A DNA stretch of 14,033 nucleotides from an uncultured Parabacteroides sp. (GTDB lineage: Bacteria > Bacteroidota > Bacteroidia > Bacteroidales > Tannerellaceae), in contig CAJTMR010000045.1 of NCBI GenBank assembly GCA_910577325.1, positions 1 through 14,033 on the forward strand, read 5' to 3'. The translations under genes were made by a program, and so were the position numbers. Below, in pieces: positions 5,789 through 13,432 of this stretch. Position 1 is the first letter of the stretch. Each line of letters starts with the position of its first letter. The notes below the pieces were generated by a model, which saw only the letters and a program-made list of their open reading frames with translations, did no database searches and was not told where the DNA came from.

Positions 5789-7849
5789 ATGAAACAAAAT
5801 AGCGAAAATCCCTTTTTCGGGACTTATCAGACTCCGTTCGGAACTCCCCCGTTCGACCGGATCAAAACAAAACATTACGAACCTGCTTTCGACGAAGGAA
5901 TCCGACAATTAGACAAGGAAGTCCAGGCCATTGCAAATAATACCGAACCTCCTACATTCAAAAATACAATCGTAGCGCTCGAACGTAGCGGCAAACTGCT
6001 GGACAAAGTCTGTTCGGTCTTCTTCAACGTTCTAAGTGCGGAAGCGAACGACGAAATGATGGACATCTCACAGCGAGTATCGCCCAAACTGTCGGAAAGT
6101 TCCAATAATATTTATTTAAATGAAAAACTATTCAAACGAATAAAACATGTTTACGACCGGAAAGAAGAACTACATCTCTCAACGGAAGACGTACGCCTGT
6201 TGGAAAAGACATTCGAAGCTTTTTCCATATGCGGTGCAGCACTCGGACCCGAAGATAAAGAAAAATACCGCAAACTCAGTTCCGAATTAAGCCTCCTTTC
6301 CCTGACATTCGATCAGAACGCGTTGAAAGACAAGAACCGTTATGAACTGGTGCTAACAAAAAAAGATGAACTGGAAGGGCTACCGGAAAGCATACGCGAA
6401 GCAGCCGCACTCAGAGCCAAAGAAAAAGGGAAAAACGGATGGCTGTTCAACCTATCCGCTCCAAGCTACGTGGCTTTCATGCGCTACTCAGCTTCACGCG
6501 AGTTGCGAGAAAAGATGTACCGGGAATATATAAGTATAGGCAACAAAGGCGATGAATACGACAATAAAGAAATTATACGGAAAATCGTCAATATCCGCCT
6601 GGAAATTGGAAAGCTGATGGGAGAAACTAATTATGCCAGCTACAAGCTGAAGCATACGATGGCCAAAACCCCCGCACGTGTTTATAAGCTACTGAATGAA
6701 TTATTGGAAGCCTACAAACCGGTTGCCCTAAGCGAATATGAAGCCGTGCAAGAATTTGCTTCGGCAACAGAAAAAGAGGACATAATCGTCATGCCTTGGG
6801 ACTGGAGTTACTATTCCGAAAAACTGAAAGACATCCGTTTCAACGTAAACGATGAAATGACACGCCCCTATTTCGAACTCGATCATGTAAAGCAAGGAGT
6901 GTTCGGTCTGGCCACCCAATTATATGGAATCACTTTTAAAGAGAATAAAGAAATACCGGTTTATCATCCCGAAGTACAGGCATACGAAGTTTACGACACC
7001 GACGGGAAATTCCTTTCCATATTATATACGGACTTCCATCCGCGCGACGGGAAACAGTCGGGAGCCTGGATGAACAGCATAAAGGAACAATACCGAGATC
7101 AAGACGGCAAAGATAGCCGCCCGCAAATCATCATCGTCATGAACTTCACCCGTCCGACAGAAACGAAGCCCTCCTTATTGACTTTCGACGAAGTCAATAC
7201 TTTATTACATGAATTCGGGCATGCCCTACACGGTATGTTTGCCGAAGGGTCATACGCAAGTCTTTCCGGTACAAATGTTTATCGCGACTTTGTGGAACTC
7301 CCATCTCAACTGATGGAGAACTGGCTGACGGAGAAAGATTTTCTGAATCAGATTGCCATCCATCATCAAACCGGAGAAAAAATCCCGCAAGAACTTGTAC
7401 AAAACTTAATCGACACATCCAATTTCAACACAGGATACGCCTGCTGCCGGCAATTGAGCTTCGGTTTTCTGGATATGGCTTGGCATACGCAGACAGAGCC
7501 ATTCGACGGAGATGTAGTCACTTTAGAGAAAGAGGCCTGGAAACAGACTGTCATCGTCCCAGAAGTTTCAGGCACTTTGATGAGCAGCAACTTCGGACAT
7601 ATTTTCTCTGGCGGATATTCAGCAGGTTATTACGGTTACAAATGGGCGGAAGTCTTGGATGCCGATGCTTTCTCGCTTTTCAAAGAGACAGGAATCTTCA
7701 ACCGGGAGACAGCCCATTCTTTCCGTGAAAATATCTTGTCGAAAGGCGGTACTGAAGATCCGGAGATCCTGTACAAACGTTTCCGAGGAAAGGATGCGGA
7801 AATCGGAGCACTACTGAAGAGGAACGGAGTAAAAACAGGAAATGCATGA
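5789..7849 (+). CDS. dcp: M3 family zinc metallopeptidase (peptidyl-dipeptidase Dcp / oligopeptidase A type)
   Basis: A 686-aa protein, close to the roughly 680 aa of E. coli Dcp and OpdA, with no signal peptide. It therefore probably digests short peptides in the cytoplasm. The N-terminal part (NPFFGTYQTPFGTPPFD, then HYEPAF) and the long helical region are typical of the family. The zinc site is HEFGH at 474-478, with the third ligand E503 in FVELPSQ, 25 residues after the second His, the standard M3 spacing. A long C-terminal segment with GTLMSSNFGHIFSGGYSAGYYGYKW carries the conserved substrate-binding Gly/Tyr loop. Start chosen at ATG 5789: 13 in-frame residues from a TTG at 5750 overlap the promoter box. 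It is a single gene, divergent from the glycogen operon and convergent with ribH. Dcp versus OpdA specificity cannot be told by eye. Confidence 0.93.
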   Translation: MKQNSENPFFGTYQTPFGTPPFDRIKTKHYEPAFDEGIRQLDKEVQAIANNTEPPTFKNTIVALERSGKLLDKVCSVFFNVLSAEANDEMMDISQRVSPKLSESSNNIYLNEKLFKRIKHVYDRKEELHLSTEDVRLLEKTFEAFSICGAALGPEDKEKYRKLSSELSLLSLTFDQNALKDKNRYELVLTKKDELEGLPESIREAAALRAKEKGKNGWLFNLSAPSYVAFMRYSASRELREKMYREYISIGNKGDEYDNKEIIRKIVNIRLEIGKLMGETNYASYKLKHTMAKTPARVYKLLNELLEAYKPVALSEYEAVQEFASATEKEDIIVMPWDWSYYSEKLKDIRFNVNDEMTRPYFELDHVKQGVFGLATQLYGITFKENKEIPVYHPEVQAYEVYDTDGKFLSILYTDFHPRDGKQSGAWMNSIKEQYRDQDGKDSRPQIIIVMNFTRPTETKPSLLTFDEVNTLLHEFGHALHGMFAEGSYASLSGTNVYRDFVELPSQLMENWLTEKDFLNQIAIHHQTGEKIPQELVQNLIDTSNFNTGYACCRQLSFGFLDMAWHTQTEPFDGDVVTLEKEAWKQTVIVPEVSGTLMSSNFGHIFSGGYSAGYYGYKWAEVLDADAFSLFKETGIFNRETAHSFRENILSKGGTEDPEILYKRFRGKDAEIGALLKRNGVKTGNA

Positions 7850-7877
7850 TCCTGAAAAAACAAGTGCTATTTCCTGT
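7835..7877 (+). terminator. Candidate terminator hairpin over the peptidase stop codon
   Basis: ACAGGAAAT (7835-7843) pairs with ATTTCCTGT (7869-7877) and, after a one-base bulge, GCA pairs with TGC. The stem is 12 bp with a loop that contains the TGA stop (7847-7849). A T-run follows only at about 7887-7892, so function as an intrinsic terminator is uncertain. Confidence 0.35.
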
Positions 7878-7940
7878 TAATTGGAGTTTTTTACAAAAAC
7901 AGATTCCGAATATGTCAAAACGACCCATTTCTTAATAAGA

Positions 7941-7966
7941 AAGTTGTTTTTTACCGAAAACAACTT
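7941..7966. terminator. A/T-rich hairpin between convergent genes
   Basis: AAGTTGTTTT (7941-7950) pairs perfectly with AAAACAACTT (7957-7966) around a 6-nt loop. A second AACAACTT follows at 7968-7975 and offers an alternative pairing partner. It lies in the 195-nt gap between the peptidase and ribH stops and could end transcription from either side, but the stem is poor in GC. I see nothing else convincing in the gap. Confidence 0.4.
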
Positions 7967-8044
7967 GAACAACTTTTCGAGATCCGAGTGTAAGGGACAT
8001 AAAGGCCCGAGTGTCCGTACAACAAAACAATTTAACGGGTACAA

Positions 8045-8524
8045 TTAATCGCATTTTGCCATTTTAAGAGCGGTTACTGCCGCTTCATCGCCTTTATTCC
8101 CGTACTTACCGCCTGCACGATCTTCGGATTGCTGCATGGTGTCTGTCGTCAACAAACCAAAAATGAACGGAATATCGTACATCAGATTCAATTCCGTAAT
8201 ACCTTGTGTAACACCAGAACATACATAATCGAAATGAGGAGTATCACCTCTCACGACACAACCCAAAACGATAACGGCATCCACTTCTTTTGTTTCGGCC
8301 ATTCTTTTTGCACCAAAAGTCAATTCAAAACTGCCTGGTACCCGTTTTACAAATATGTTTTCAGTTTTGACACCATGTTTTTCCAGTGTATTGCAAGCAC
8401 CTTCCAGTAGCTTTTCAGTGATGTGCTTGTTCCATTCCGCCACCACAATTCCGACTGTCACTTCCGATCCGTCGGGGACACTGTTAAAATCGTATTCCGA
8501 TAAATTTTGATAAGCTGTTGCCAT
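8045..8524 (-). CDS. ribH: 6,7-dimethyl-8-ribityllumazine synthase
   Basis: A 159-aa enzyme of normal length for the family. It condenses 5-amino-6-ribitylaminouracil with 3,4-dihydroxy-2-butanone 4-phosphate in the penultimate step of riboflavin synthesis; members assemble as pentamers or 60-mer capsids. Visible signatures are VPGSFEL (62-68), VLGCVVRGDTPHFDYV (86-101, with H97 at the catalytic His position), PFIFGLLTTDTMQQ (119-132) and the phosphate-binding end RAGGKYGNKGDEAA (136-149). Start chosen at ATG 8524 (MATAYQNL); a longer frame from 8563 would add 13 residues that run into a hairpin. It follows the TPR gene on the same strand with 77 nt between them. No FMN riboswitch is visible, and no other rib gene is in the window. 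Confidence 0.96.
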   Translation of the reverse strand: MATAYQNLSEYDFNSVPDGSEVTVGIVVAEWNKHITEKLLEGACNTLEKHGVKTENIFVKRVPGSFELTFGAKRMAETKEVDAVIVLGCVVRGDTPHFDYVCSGVTQGITELNLMYDIPFIFGLLTTDTMQQSEDRAGGKYGNKGDEAAVTALKMAKCD

Positions 8525-8536
8525 ATTCTTGTTCTT

Positions 8537-8576
8537 AAAATAAGAGGATGTCTCGTCAAACAAGGCATCCTCTTAT
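8537..8576 (-). terminator. Terminator-like hairpin immediately before ribH
   Basis: On the minus strand ATAAGAGGATG (8576 to 8566) pairs perfectly with CATCCTCTTAT (8550 to 8540), extendable by a few pairs into the loop, and is followed by TTT. It lies 25 nt beyond the TPR gene stop and only 12 nt before the ribH start. It may terminate the TPR transcript, or be a leaky attenuator or processing stem if ribH is co-transcribed. Confidence 0.6.
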
Positions 8577-8601
8577 ATGATTATAATTATGTTTATATAC
8601 G

Positions 8602-9288
8602 TTATTTGTTCAATGCGGAAGCCCGAGTGATATATTTGTCGATATCGGAAGCCTCCATTGAATTGAAATATTTTTCCTTGATCGCTGTGTATGCTTTAAC
8701 TGCATCACCATACTGTTTCAAGCTTTCGTAAGCGATACCGGCTTTCTTCAGGTAAGTCGGGCTGATCACTTCGTTGCTTGCCTGCTTGGCTGCTTTTTCG
8801 AAATAGCTGATACCTTCTTTCACATTTCCCAAATTTACATAACAGTCGCCGATCAAGCCTGTGACAGCCGGAGAGATCATGTCGTCACCGCCACTGAAAG
8901 ATTTCAACAGGTCCAACGCTTTTTCGTTTTCCCCCATCTTGAAATAGCAGATACCGGCGTAAGCCTTTGCCAAATTGCCAGCCGATGTACTTCCGTATTG
9001 ATTGATGATAGCTTCAAATCCTTCATAATCCGCACCGTTTCCGTTCAATGCCAAATTGAAAGAGTCTTTCGCAAAATACTGTTCGCCTTTAAACATAGCT
9101 GCTGCGGCTTTTTTCTCCTGCGGAATCAAATATCCGTGTTTGATTCCCAAAACAGCTCCAACAACGAGAGCGAGTGCTATGATACCATAAATGATTTTCT
9201 TTGAATTGTTTTCAATGAACTGTTCCGATTTTGAAACAATTTCTTCGACCTCTAACTCCTTGTTGATGTCTTTTTCCTTAGTAGCCAT
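8602..9288 (-). CDS. Membrane-anchored tetratricopeptide repeat protein (YfgM-like architecture)
   Basis: A 228-aa protein. The N-terminal 30 residues are charged and cytoplasmic (MATKEKDINKELEVEE), followed by one transmembrane helix at about 31-49 (IIYGIIALALVVGAVLGI). The rest should lie outside the inner membrane. The soluble part is helical with TPR-like repeats: about 103-131 (AKAYAGICYFKMGENEKALDLL), 140-172 (TGLIGDCYVNLGNVKEGISYFEKA) and 178-205 (YLKKAGIAYESLKQYGDAVKAY). This layout matches the YfgM/DUF2133-like group, proposed to act with periplasmic folding or secretion factors. Here the role is inferred only from architecture. It is the first gene of a minus-strand unit with ribH downstream and is divergent from recF. 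A TACTTTTG box lies 59 nt upstream. Confidence 0.82.
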   Translation of the reverse strand: MATKEKDINKELEVEEIVSKSEQFIENNSKKIIYGIIALALVVGAVLGIKHGYLIPQEKKAAAAMFKGEQYFAKDSFNLALNGNGADYEGFEAIINQYGSTSAGNLAKAYAGICYFKMGENEKALDLLKSFSGGDDMISPAVTGLIGDCYVNLGNVKEGISYFEKAAKQASNEVISPTYLKKAGIAYESLKQYGDAVKAYTAIKEKYFNSMEASDIDKYITRASALNK

Positions 9289-9347
9289 AATGTTTTATAG
9301 TTGTTATTATTTTATCACTGTTTTTATGCCTGTGGCAATTCAAGTCG

Positions 9348-9355
9348 CAAAAGTA
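9348..9355 (-). promoter_or_regulatory. Bacteroidetes -7 box for the TPR gene
   Basis: TACTTTTG on the minus strand fits TAnnTTTG and lies 59 nt before the TPR start. There is no clear TTTG at -33, which would fall near 9375, the same place as the -33 region of the recF promoter. Confidence 0.5.
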
Positions 9356-9397
9356 GTTTTTTTTACTGAGAAAATCTATACTTAGAAGTATATTTTT

Positions 9398-9405
9398 TAA
9401 TTTTG
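9398..9405 (+). promoter_or_regulatory. recF: Possible -7 box for the recF operon
   Basis: TAATTTTG fits TAnnTTTG and is followed by the recF ATG at 9425, implying a very short leader of about 12 nt. The -33 element is not recognisable. The surroundings are A/T-rich, so a chance match is possible. Confidence 0.42.
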
Positions 9406-9424
9406 TGCGACTAATATAGTGCGG

Positions 9425-10528
9425 ATGATACTTAAAAAGCTTTCTATACTCAATTACAAAAACATTCTCCAAGCAGAAGTTTCTTTCTCCCCCGAAATAA
9501 ATTGTTTTTTCGGGAATAACGGAATGGGGAAAACGAATCTGCTGGATGCCGTTCACTATCTCTCTTTTTGCAAGAGTCATATCAACACGCCCGATTCCCA
9601 ATTGATCAACAACGACCAGGATATGTGTGTGTTGCAAGGTCACTATGACTATGAGGGACGCGAAGAGGATATTTTTTGTGCCATCCGCCGTCGGCAGCGG
9701 AAACAGTTCAAACGGAATAAAAAAGAGTACGACAAATTGTCGGAGCATATCGGCCTGTTGCCATTGGTGATGGTTTCACCTGCCGATTCGGAACTGATAC
9801 AGGGAGGAAGCGAAGAGCGCCGCCGCTTTCTTGATGTGATTATTTCACAGCAGGACAAATCGTACCTGCATGCGCTGATACAATATAACAAAGCCTTACT
9901 CCAGCGGAATTCGTTGCTAAAGGACCAGTGTACTGATGTTTCCCTCTATGAAGTGCTGGAAATGCAGCTGGATATGTACGGCCAGATGGTATACGAAAAG
10001 CGACAGATGCTGGTAAACGATTTTACCCCAATCTTCAACGAGTATTACCAGACGATCTGTCGTTCGACCGAACAAGTCGGTTTGCGGTATATCTCCCAAC
10101 TGGAGAAGGAGAATCTATCGAATATGCTGGCTGCCAACCGGGAACGCGACCGCATACTCGGTTATACCTCGACCGGTATTCACAAGGATGAACTAGAGAT
10201 GACGCTAAATGACTATCTGATCCGCCGTGTCGGTTCACAGGGGCAAAACAAGACGTATCTGATTGCCCTCAAGCTGGCCCAGTACATTTTTCTATCCCGT
10301 AAGAAGCTGGCGCGACCAATCCTTCTGTTGGACGATATTTTCGACAAACTAGATGCTGATCGGGTGGAACAAATCGTCAAGTTGGTGAGTGGCGATCAGT
10401 TCGGACAGATCTTCATTACTGATACGAACCGGAAATATCTGGACGCCATACTACAATCGATTGATCATGGCTTTGCATTGTTCAGAGTTGAACAGGGTGA
10501 AGTGCAACCGATGGAGGAAGCTGAATGA
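9425..10528 (+). CDS. recF: DNA replication and repair protein RecF
   Basis: A 367-aa SMC-like ABC ATPase that, with RecO and RecR, helps load RecA at single-strand gaps. The Walker A motif is GNNGMGKT (30-37) with the N-terminal lead-in LNYKNI. The ABC signature region is GSQGQNKTYLIALKLAQ from 270, and Walker B is ILLLDD (299-304) followed by the D-loop IFDKLDADR. Length is normal. I chose ATG 9425 (MILKKLSILNYKN), typical for the family; a GTG two codons earlier is also possible. The stop overlaps the next gene by ATGA, implying translational coupling. It is divergent from the TPR gene. In many bacteria recF lies in the dnaA-dnaN cluster; here it stands with DUF721 and without dnaN or gyrB. 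Confidence 0.96.
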   Translation: MILKKLSILNYKNILQAEVSFSPEINCFFGNNGMGKTNLLDAVHYLSFCKSHINTPDSQLINNDQDMCVLQGHYDYEGREEDIFCAIRRRQRKQFKRNKKEYDKLSEHIGLLPLVMVSPADSELIQGGSEERRRFLDVIISQQDKSYLHALIQYNKALLQRNSLLKDQCTDVSLYEVLEMQLDMYGQMVYEKRQMLVNDFTPIFNEYYQTICRSTEQVGLRYISQLEKENLSNMLAANRERDRILGYTSTGIHKDELEMTLNDYLIRRVGSQGQNKTYLIALKLAQYIFLSRKKLARPILLLDDIFDKLDADRVEQIVKLVSGDQFGQIFITDTNRKYLDAILQSIDHGFALFRVEQGEVQPMEEAE

Positions 10529-10818
10529 TACGTCGGAATGCACAGACATTAGGCGAAGCGATCCGAGAGTTTTTTGAAGATAATGCTGAGTTGCGAGGAA
10601 AGATACTGGAAATCCGCGTCCTGCGGGCTTGGGGCGAGATATTGGGACCGATGGTTGCACAGTACACGTGTAATATATATGTAAAAGATAAAGTGTTGTA
10701 TGTTTCACTCACTTCCTCCGTACTGAGGAATGAATTAGTATTGTGCCGGGAACGTCTGGTGAAAAGTTTGAACGATTATGTGGGTTCGACAGTTATACAA
10801 AATATAATTATAAGATAA
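10525..10818 (+). CDS. DUF721 (DciA-type) protein, putative replicative helicase loader
   Basis: A 97-aa protein with the DUF721 pattern: an N-terminal helix (QTLGEAIREFFEDN), then a conserved Trp with Gly (RAWGEILGP, about 34-42), and a beta-rich part (IYVKDKVLYVSLTSSVLRNEL, 51-71) ending in a helix (LVKSLNDYVG). DUF721 is the core of DciA, which replaces DnaC/DnaI as loader or operator of the DnaB helicase in many phyla. In Actinobacteria DUF721 also lies directly after recF, so the context supports this reading. It is coupled to recF by an ATGA overlap, with the YkvA-like gene 15 nt downstream. The protein is short and has no clear extra DNA-binding extension. The exact role here is inference. 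Confidence 0.82.
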   Translation: MIRRNAQTLGEAIREFFEDNAELRGKILEIRVLRAWGEILGPMVAQYTCNIYVKDKVLYVSLTSSVLRNELVLCRERLVKSLNDYVGSTVIQNIIIR

Positions 10819-10833
10819 AAGAATAGAATCGGT

Positions 10834-11226
10834 ATGGAAAAAAAGATAGAAGAAATCCCTTTTGAAGAAGTATATGAAGTGAAGAAGTATAGCACGTACT
10901 ATTCCGAGAATAAATTTTGGCAGAAAGTGCAACGGATCGCGAAAAAAGTCGGCGCGACCGTAATACGTCCTGTCTTCCTGCTTTATTACCTGCTGCATGA
11001 CAAAGATGTCCCTCTGCATCATAAGGCTTATGTCATAGGTGCTTTAGGCTACTTTATTTTGCCGTTCGACTTGATCCCAGAAAGTATCCTTCCTGTGATC
11101 GGTTTTACCGACGATGTCGCCGTCATGGGACTTGTCTTGAAAATTGTAAAGGATAGTGTCACACCGGAGATAAAGGCCAAAGCGGATGACAAAGTCATGG
11201 AATTGTTGCAGACTAATAAGATCTGA
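10834..11226 (+). CDS. DUF1232 (YkvA-like) small membrane protein
   Basis: A 130-aa protein of unknown function. The first 40 residues are charged. A hydrophobic helix follows (VIRPVFLLYYLL, about 43-54). The DUF1232 core is at about 63-99, with KAYVIGALGYFILPFDLIPESILPVIGFTDD; the LPFDLIP and GFTDD segments are family signatures. This suggests one or two membrane segments with a short acidic loop. The C-terminus is an amphipathic charged helix. It is the last gene of the recF-DUF721 unit, 15 nt after DUF721, and its stop lies one base from the stop of the convergent cyclo-ligase gene, so no terminator of its own is possible in between. Related proteins have been proposed to act in envelope or polyamine-linked processes, but none applies securely here. 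Confidence 0.85.
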   Translation: MEKKIEEIPFEEVYEVKKYSTYYSENKFWQKVQRIAKKVGATVIRPVFLLYYLLHDKDVPLHHKAYVIGALGYFILPFDLIPESILPVIGFTDDVAVMGLVLKIVKDSVTPEIKAKADDKVMELLQTNKI

Positions 11227-11227
11227 A

Positions 11228-11782
11228 TCACACGATCTCCTTTTCAGTTATGATCAAGTCCATTTTTTGATCAAACGGTTCGACAGGTATCCTGTCTTTC
11301 AGTTGAAAATCGTAGCAGACTCCGATTTTAGGAATGTCCAATGTGGAAAGCAGACGGTCATAAAAGCCTTTTCCACGCCCAAGACGATTACGTTGCCGGT
11401 CAAAAGCCACGCCCGGTACAATGATCAGGTCTATTTCCCTTTCCTGTACGGCTATGCAGTCTTCGGTCGGTTCCGAAATACCAAAAGCACCGGTTTTGAG
11501 TGATTCTTTTCCTGCATACAGAAGTAGTTGAAGGTCATTTCCTTTTATGAGAGGAAGCAATATTTTTTTTTCCCGATACCATTTTTCGATCAAACCGGCA
11601 GTTTGCACCTCACCCGAAATGGCATGATAAAGTGCTATACATGAAGCCTGCCGGAAGAGAATCATCTCTTCCAGCCGTTCCATTATCTTAACAGAGAGAT
11701 CCTGTAATGTAATCTTCGTATATGATCCCTTTAAGGAAGCCATATCCTCTCGAAGCATTTGTTTGGCTTTGTGTAATTCCAT
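11228..11782 (-). CDS. 5-formyltetrahydrofolate cyclo-ligase
   Basis: A 184-aa enzyme that converts 5-formyl-THF plus ATP to 5,10-methenyl-THF, returning folate to the one-carbon pool. The N-terminus HKAKQMLREDM aligns with the usual K-x-x-LR start of the family, and ALYHAISGEVQT (50-61) is the substrate loop. The strongest signature is PGVAFDRQRNRLGRGKGFYD (123-142), the ATP/Mg and folate site with G-R-G-x-G-F/Y-Y-D. Length is typical (180-200 aa). Start chosen at ATG 11782 because the family N-terminus begins there; an upstream ATG at 11830 would add 16 unlikely basic residues. The gene begins inside the 3' end of the S41 peptidase gene, overlapping by 95 nt in another frame. Its stop is one base from the convergent YkvA-like gene. 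Confidence 0.93.
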   Translation of the reverse strand: MELHKAKQMLREDMASLKGSYTKITLQDLSVKIMERLEEMILFRQASCIALYHAISGEVQTAGLIEKWYREKKILLPLIKGNDLQLLLYAGKESLKTGAFGISEPTEDCIAVQEREIDLIIVPGVAFDRQRNRLGRGKGFYDRLLSTLDIPKIGVCYDFQLKDRIPVEPFDQKMDLIITEKEIV

Positions 11783-13421
11783 CGGACGTATTGTTTTTGT
11801 TCTCCCAAGTCGGGAATGATTTGCCTTCATTCAGAACTTTGACGGCACGCTTAAGTGTGATATCGTCGTTCTGGAATATAGGATAGAAGCCGGATTCGTC
11901 AAAGAAGTTACGGACGATATAGGCTTGAATCTGCTTTTCAATCAATTTGCCCGATATACTGATCAGATTCGGACGTTTTTTGATTCCTTTTGCTGCTGCA
12001 TAGTTGATGAAATCGGAAAGCAAAGGTTGTTGTTGCAGATATTTGTGCAAATCCTGATAGCTCTTGAAAGAAGAAAGCTTGTCATAATTGCGGTCCGAAT
12101 ATTCGAGTGCAAACAAGTTTAGCGTACCGGAATTGACTACGTTAGAGAAGTAGGAAGTCACGCCGCTTGTGTCACGTGGAATGAAGAGATCCGGCATGAT
12201 ACCACCACCACCGTAAACGGGACGTCCCATTATCGTCTCATACTTCTCACTGTTGTTCAATTTTATACTATCGGCTGAATCGAATTCACCGTGCATAAAC
12301 CGTTGGTAGATGTCCTGTTCGTATTCGTTATCTTTTCCCAATTCATACTTTTTCTGAATACAACGTCCCGATGGCGTGTAATAGCGCGCGATCGTCAGGC
12401 GGATTTCCGATCCGTCGCTTAACTGGATCGGGGATTGGACCAAACCTTTGCCGAAAGTACGACGACCGATGATCAGCCCACGGTCATTATCTTGGATAGC
12501 CCCGGAGAAGATTTCACTGGCGGAAGCCGAAAATTCGTCTGTCAGGACTACAATCGGAGCATCTTGGCAAGTACCTGTACCATTCGTATAGACATCGTTT
12601 CGCGGGAATGCCTTTCCTTCCGTGTATACGATCAGGCGGCCTTCCGGCATAAATTCGTTTACCATATTGATTGCGGCATCCATGTAACCGCCCGTGTTAC
12701 CGCGAAGGTCGATCACAAATGAGGTACAGCCCGCCTGCTTCAGCTTGGCGATTGCCGTGATAAACTCGTTATAAGTGGTACGACCAAATTTACTTACTTT
12801 GATATAGCCAATCCCTTCGCTCACCTCGTAAGATACATCGACCGAGCTGACAGGGACATCGCCACGAGTCACATCAAAATACAAAAGTTTCGTTTCGTTT
12901 TTACGTTTTACTCCCAATTTAACTGTACTGTTCTTCGCACCTCGCAGGGTTTTCATGATGATTTCCTGGTCGCTTTTGTTACCTGCATACAAGGAATCAT
13001 TGATTGTGATGATACGGTCGAAAGGCTTCAAACCAGCCTTTTCTGAAGGACCACCCGGAATGACATTGATAACCAAAATTGTGTCGGTCTGCATATTAAA
13101 GGAAACACCAATACCGCTGAACGATCCTTCCAAGTCTTCATTCACTCGTTGGGCATCTTTTGCCGGTATGTATACGGAATGCGGATCCAACTCACTGAAA
13201 ACTTTAGGAATGGCATCTTCCACCAGTTGCTTCATATTGACAGTATCGACATACTGTTCATTGATAATATCAAGTATGGCATTAATTTTATTTCCACTGG
13301 AATAAATATGTCTCTTCCCTTGTGTCAGTCTTAGATAATGATTTCCCACAAAGATCCCGAGAGCAACACTTAAAGCGATAATCACAGGCAGCCATACGGT
13401 CAACCTTTTGTTTTTGTCCAT
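11688..13421 (-). CDS. S41 family C-terminal processing peptidase with PDZ domain
   Basis: A 577-aa serine protease (CtpA/Prc type) anchored by an N-terminal membrane helix at about 8-25 after MDKNKR, with the catalytic part outside the cytoplasmic membrane. A PDZ domain spans about 98-187 (GSFSGIGVSF, PGGPSEKAGLKPFDRI). The protease core has VIDLRGNTGG (236-245) and DEFSASASEIFSGA (295-308), with nucleophile S300 and general-base K325 in TFGKG 25 residues later, the spacing of E. coli Prc. A C-terminal domain (about 420-540) follows. Start chosen at ATG 13421, 11 nt after the dCMP deaminase stop; an in-frame upstream extension overlaps that gene. The last 31 or so residues (SDGITQ to GSLC) lie in the overlap with the cyclo-ligase gene and do not look like a conserved domain. 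Substrates are unknown. Confidence 0.93.
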   Translation of the reverse strand: MDKNKRLTVWLPVIIALSVALGIFVGNHYLRLTQGKRHIYSSGNKINAILDIINEQYVDTVNMKQLVEDAIPKVFSELDPHSVYIPAKDAQRVNEDLEGSFSGIGVSFNMQTDTILVINVIPGGPSEKAGLKPFDRIITINDSLYAGNKSDQEIIMKTLRGAKNSTVKLGVKRKNETKLLYFDVTRGDVPVSSVDVSYEVSEGIGYIKVSKFGRTTYNEFITAIAKLKQAGCTSFVIDLRGNTGGYMDAAINMVNEFMPEGRLIVYTEGKAFPRNDVYTNGTGTCQDAPIVVLTDEFSASASEIFSGAIQDNDRGLIIGRRTFGKGLVQSPIQLSDGSEIRLTIARYYTPSGRCIQKKYELGKDNEYEQDIYQRFMHGEFDSADSIKLNNSEKYETIMGRPVYGGGGIMPDLFIPRDTSGVTSYFSNVVNSGTLNLFALEYSDRNYDKLSSFKSYQDLHKYLQQQPLLSDFINYAAAKGIKKRPNLISISGKLIEKQIQAYIVRNFFDESGFYPIFQNDDITLKRAVKVLNEGKSFPTWENKNNTSDGITQSQTNASRGYGFLKGIIYEDYITGSLC

Positions 13422-13432
13422 AAAACGTATCT

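Noticed and set aside
7984..8016. Direct repeat CCGAGTGT (7984, 8007) and a 5-bp GGACA/TGTCC stem near the ribH stop
   Set aside because: Too short and weak to call a site or a terminator.
8525..8601. FMN riboswitch before ribH
   Set aside because: The space is only 77 nt, filled by a simple hairpin; none of the conserved RFN-element helices can be seen.
11783..11830. Cyclo-ligase start at the ATG at 11830
   Set aside because: It adds 16 basic residues not seen in the family and lengthens the overlap with the S41 gene.
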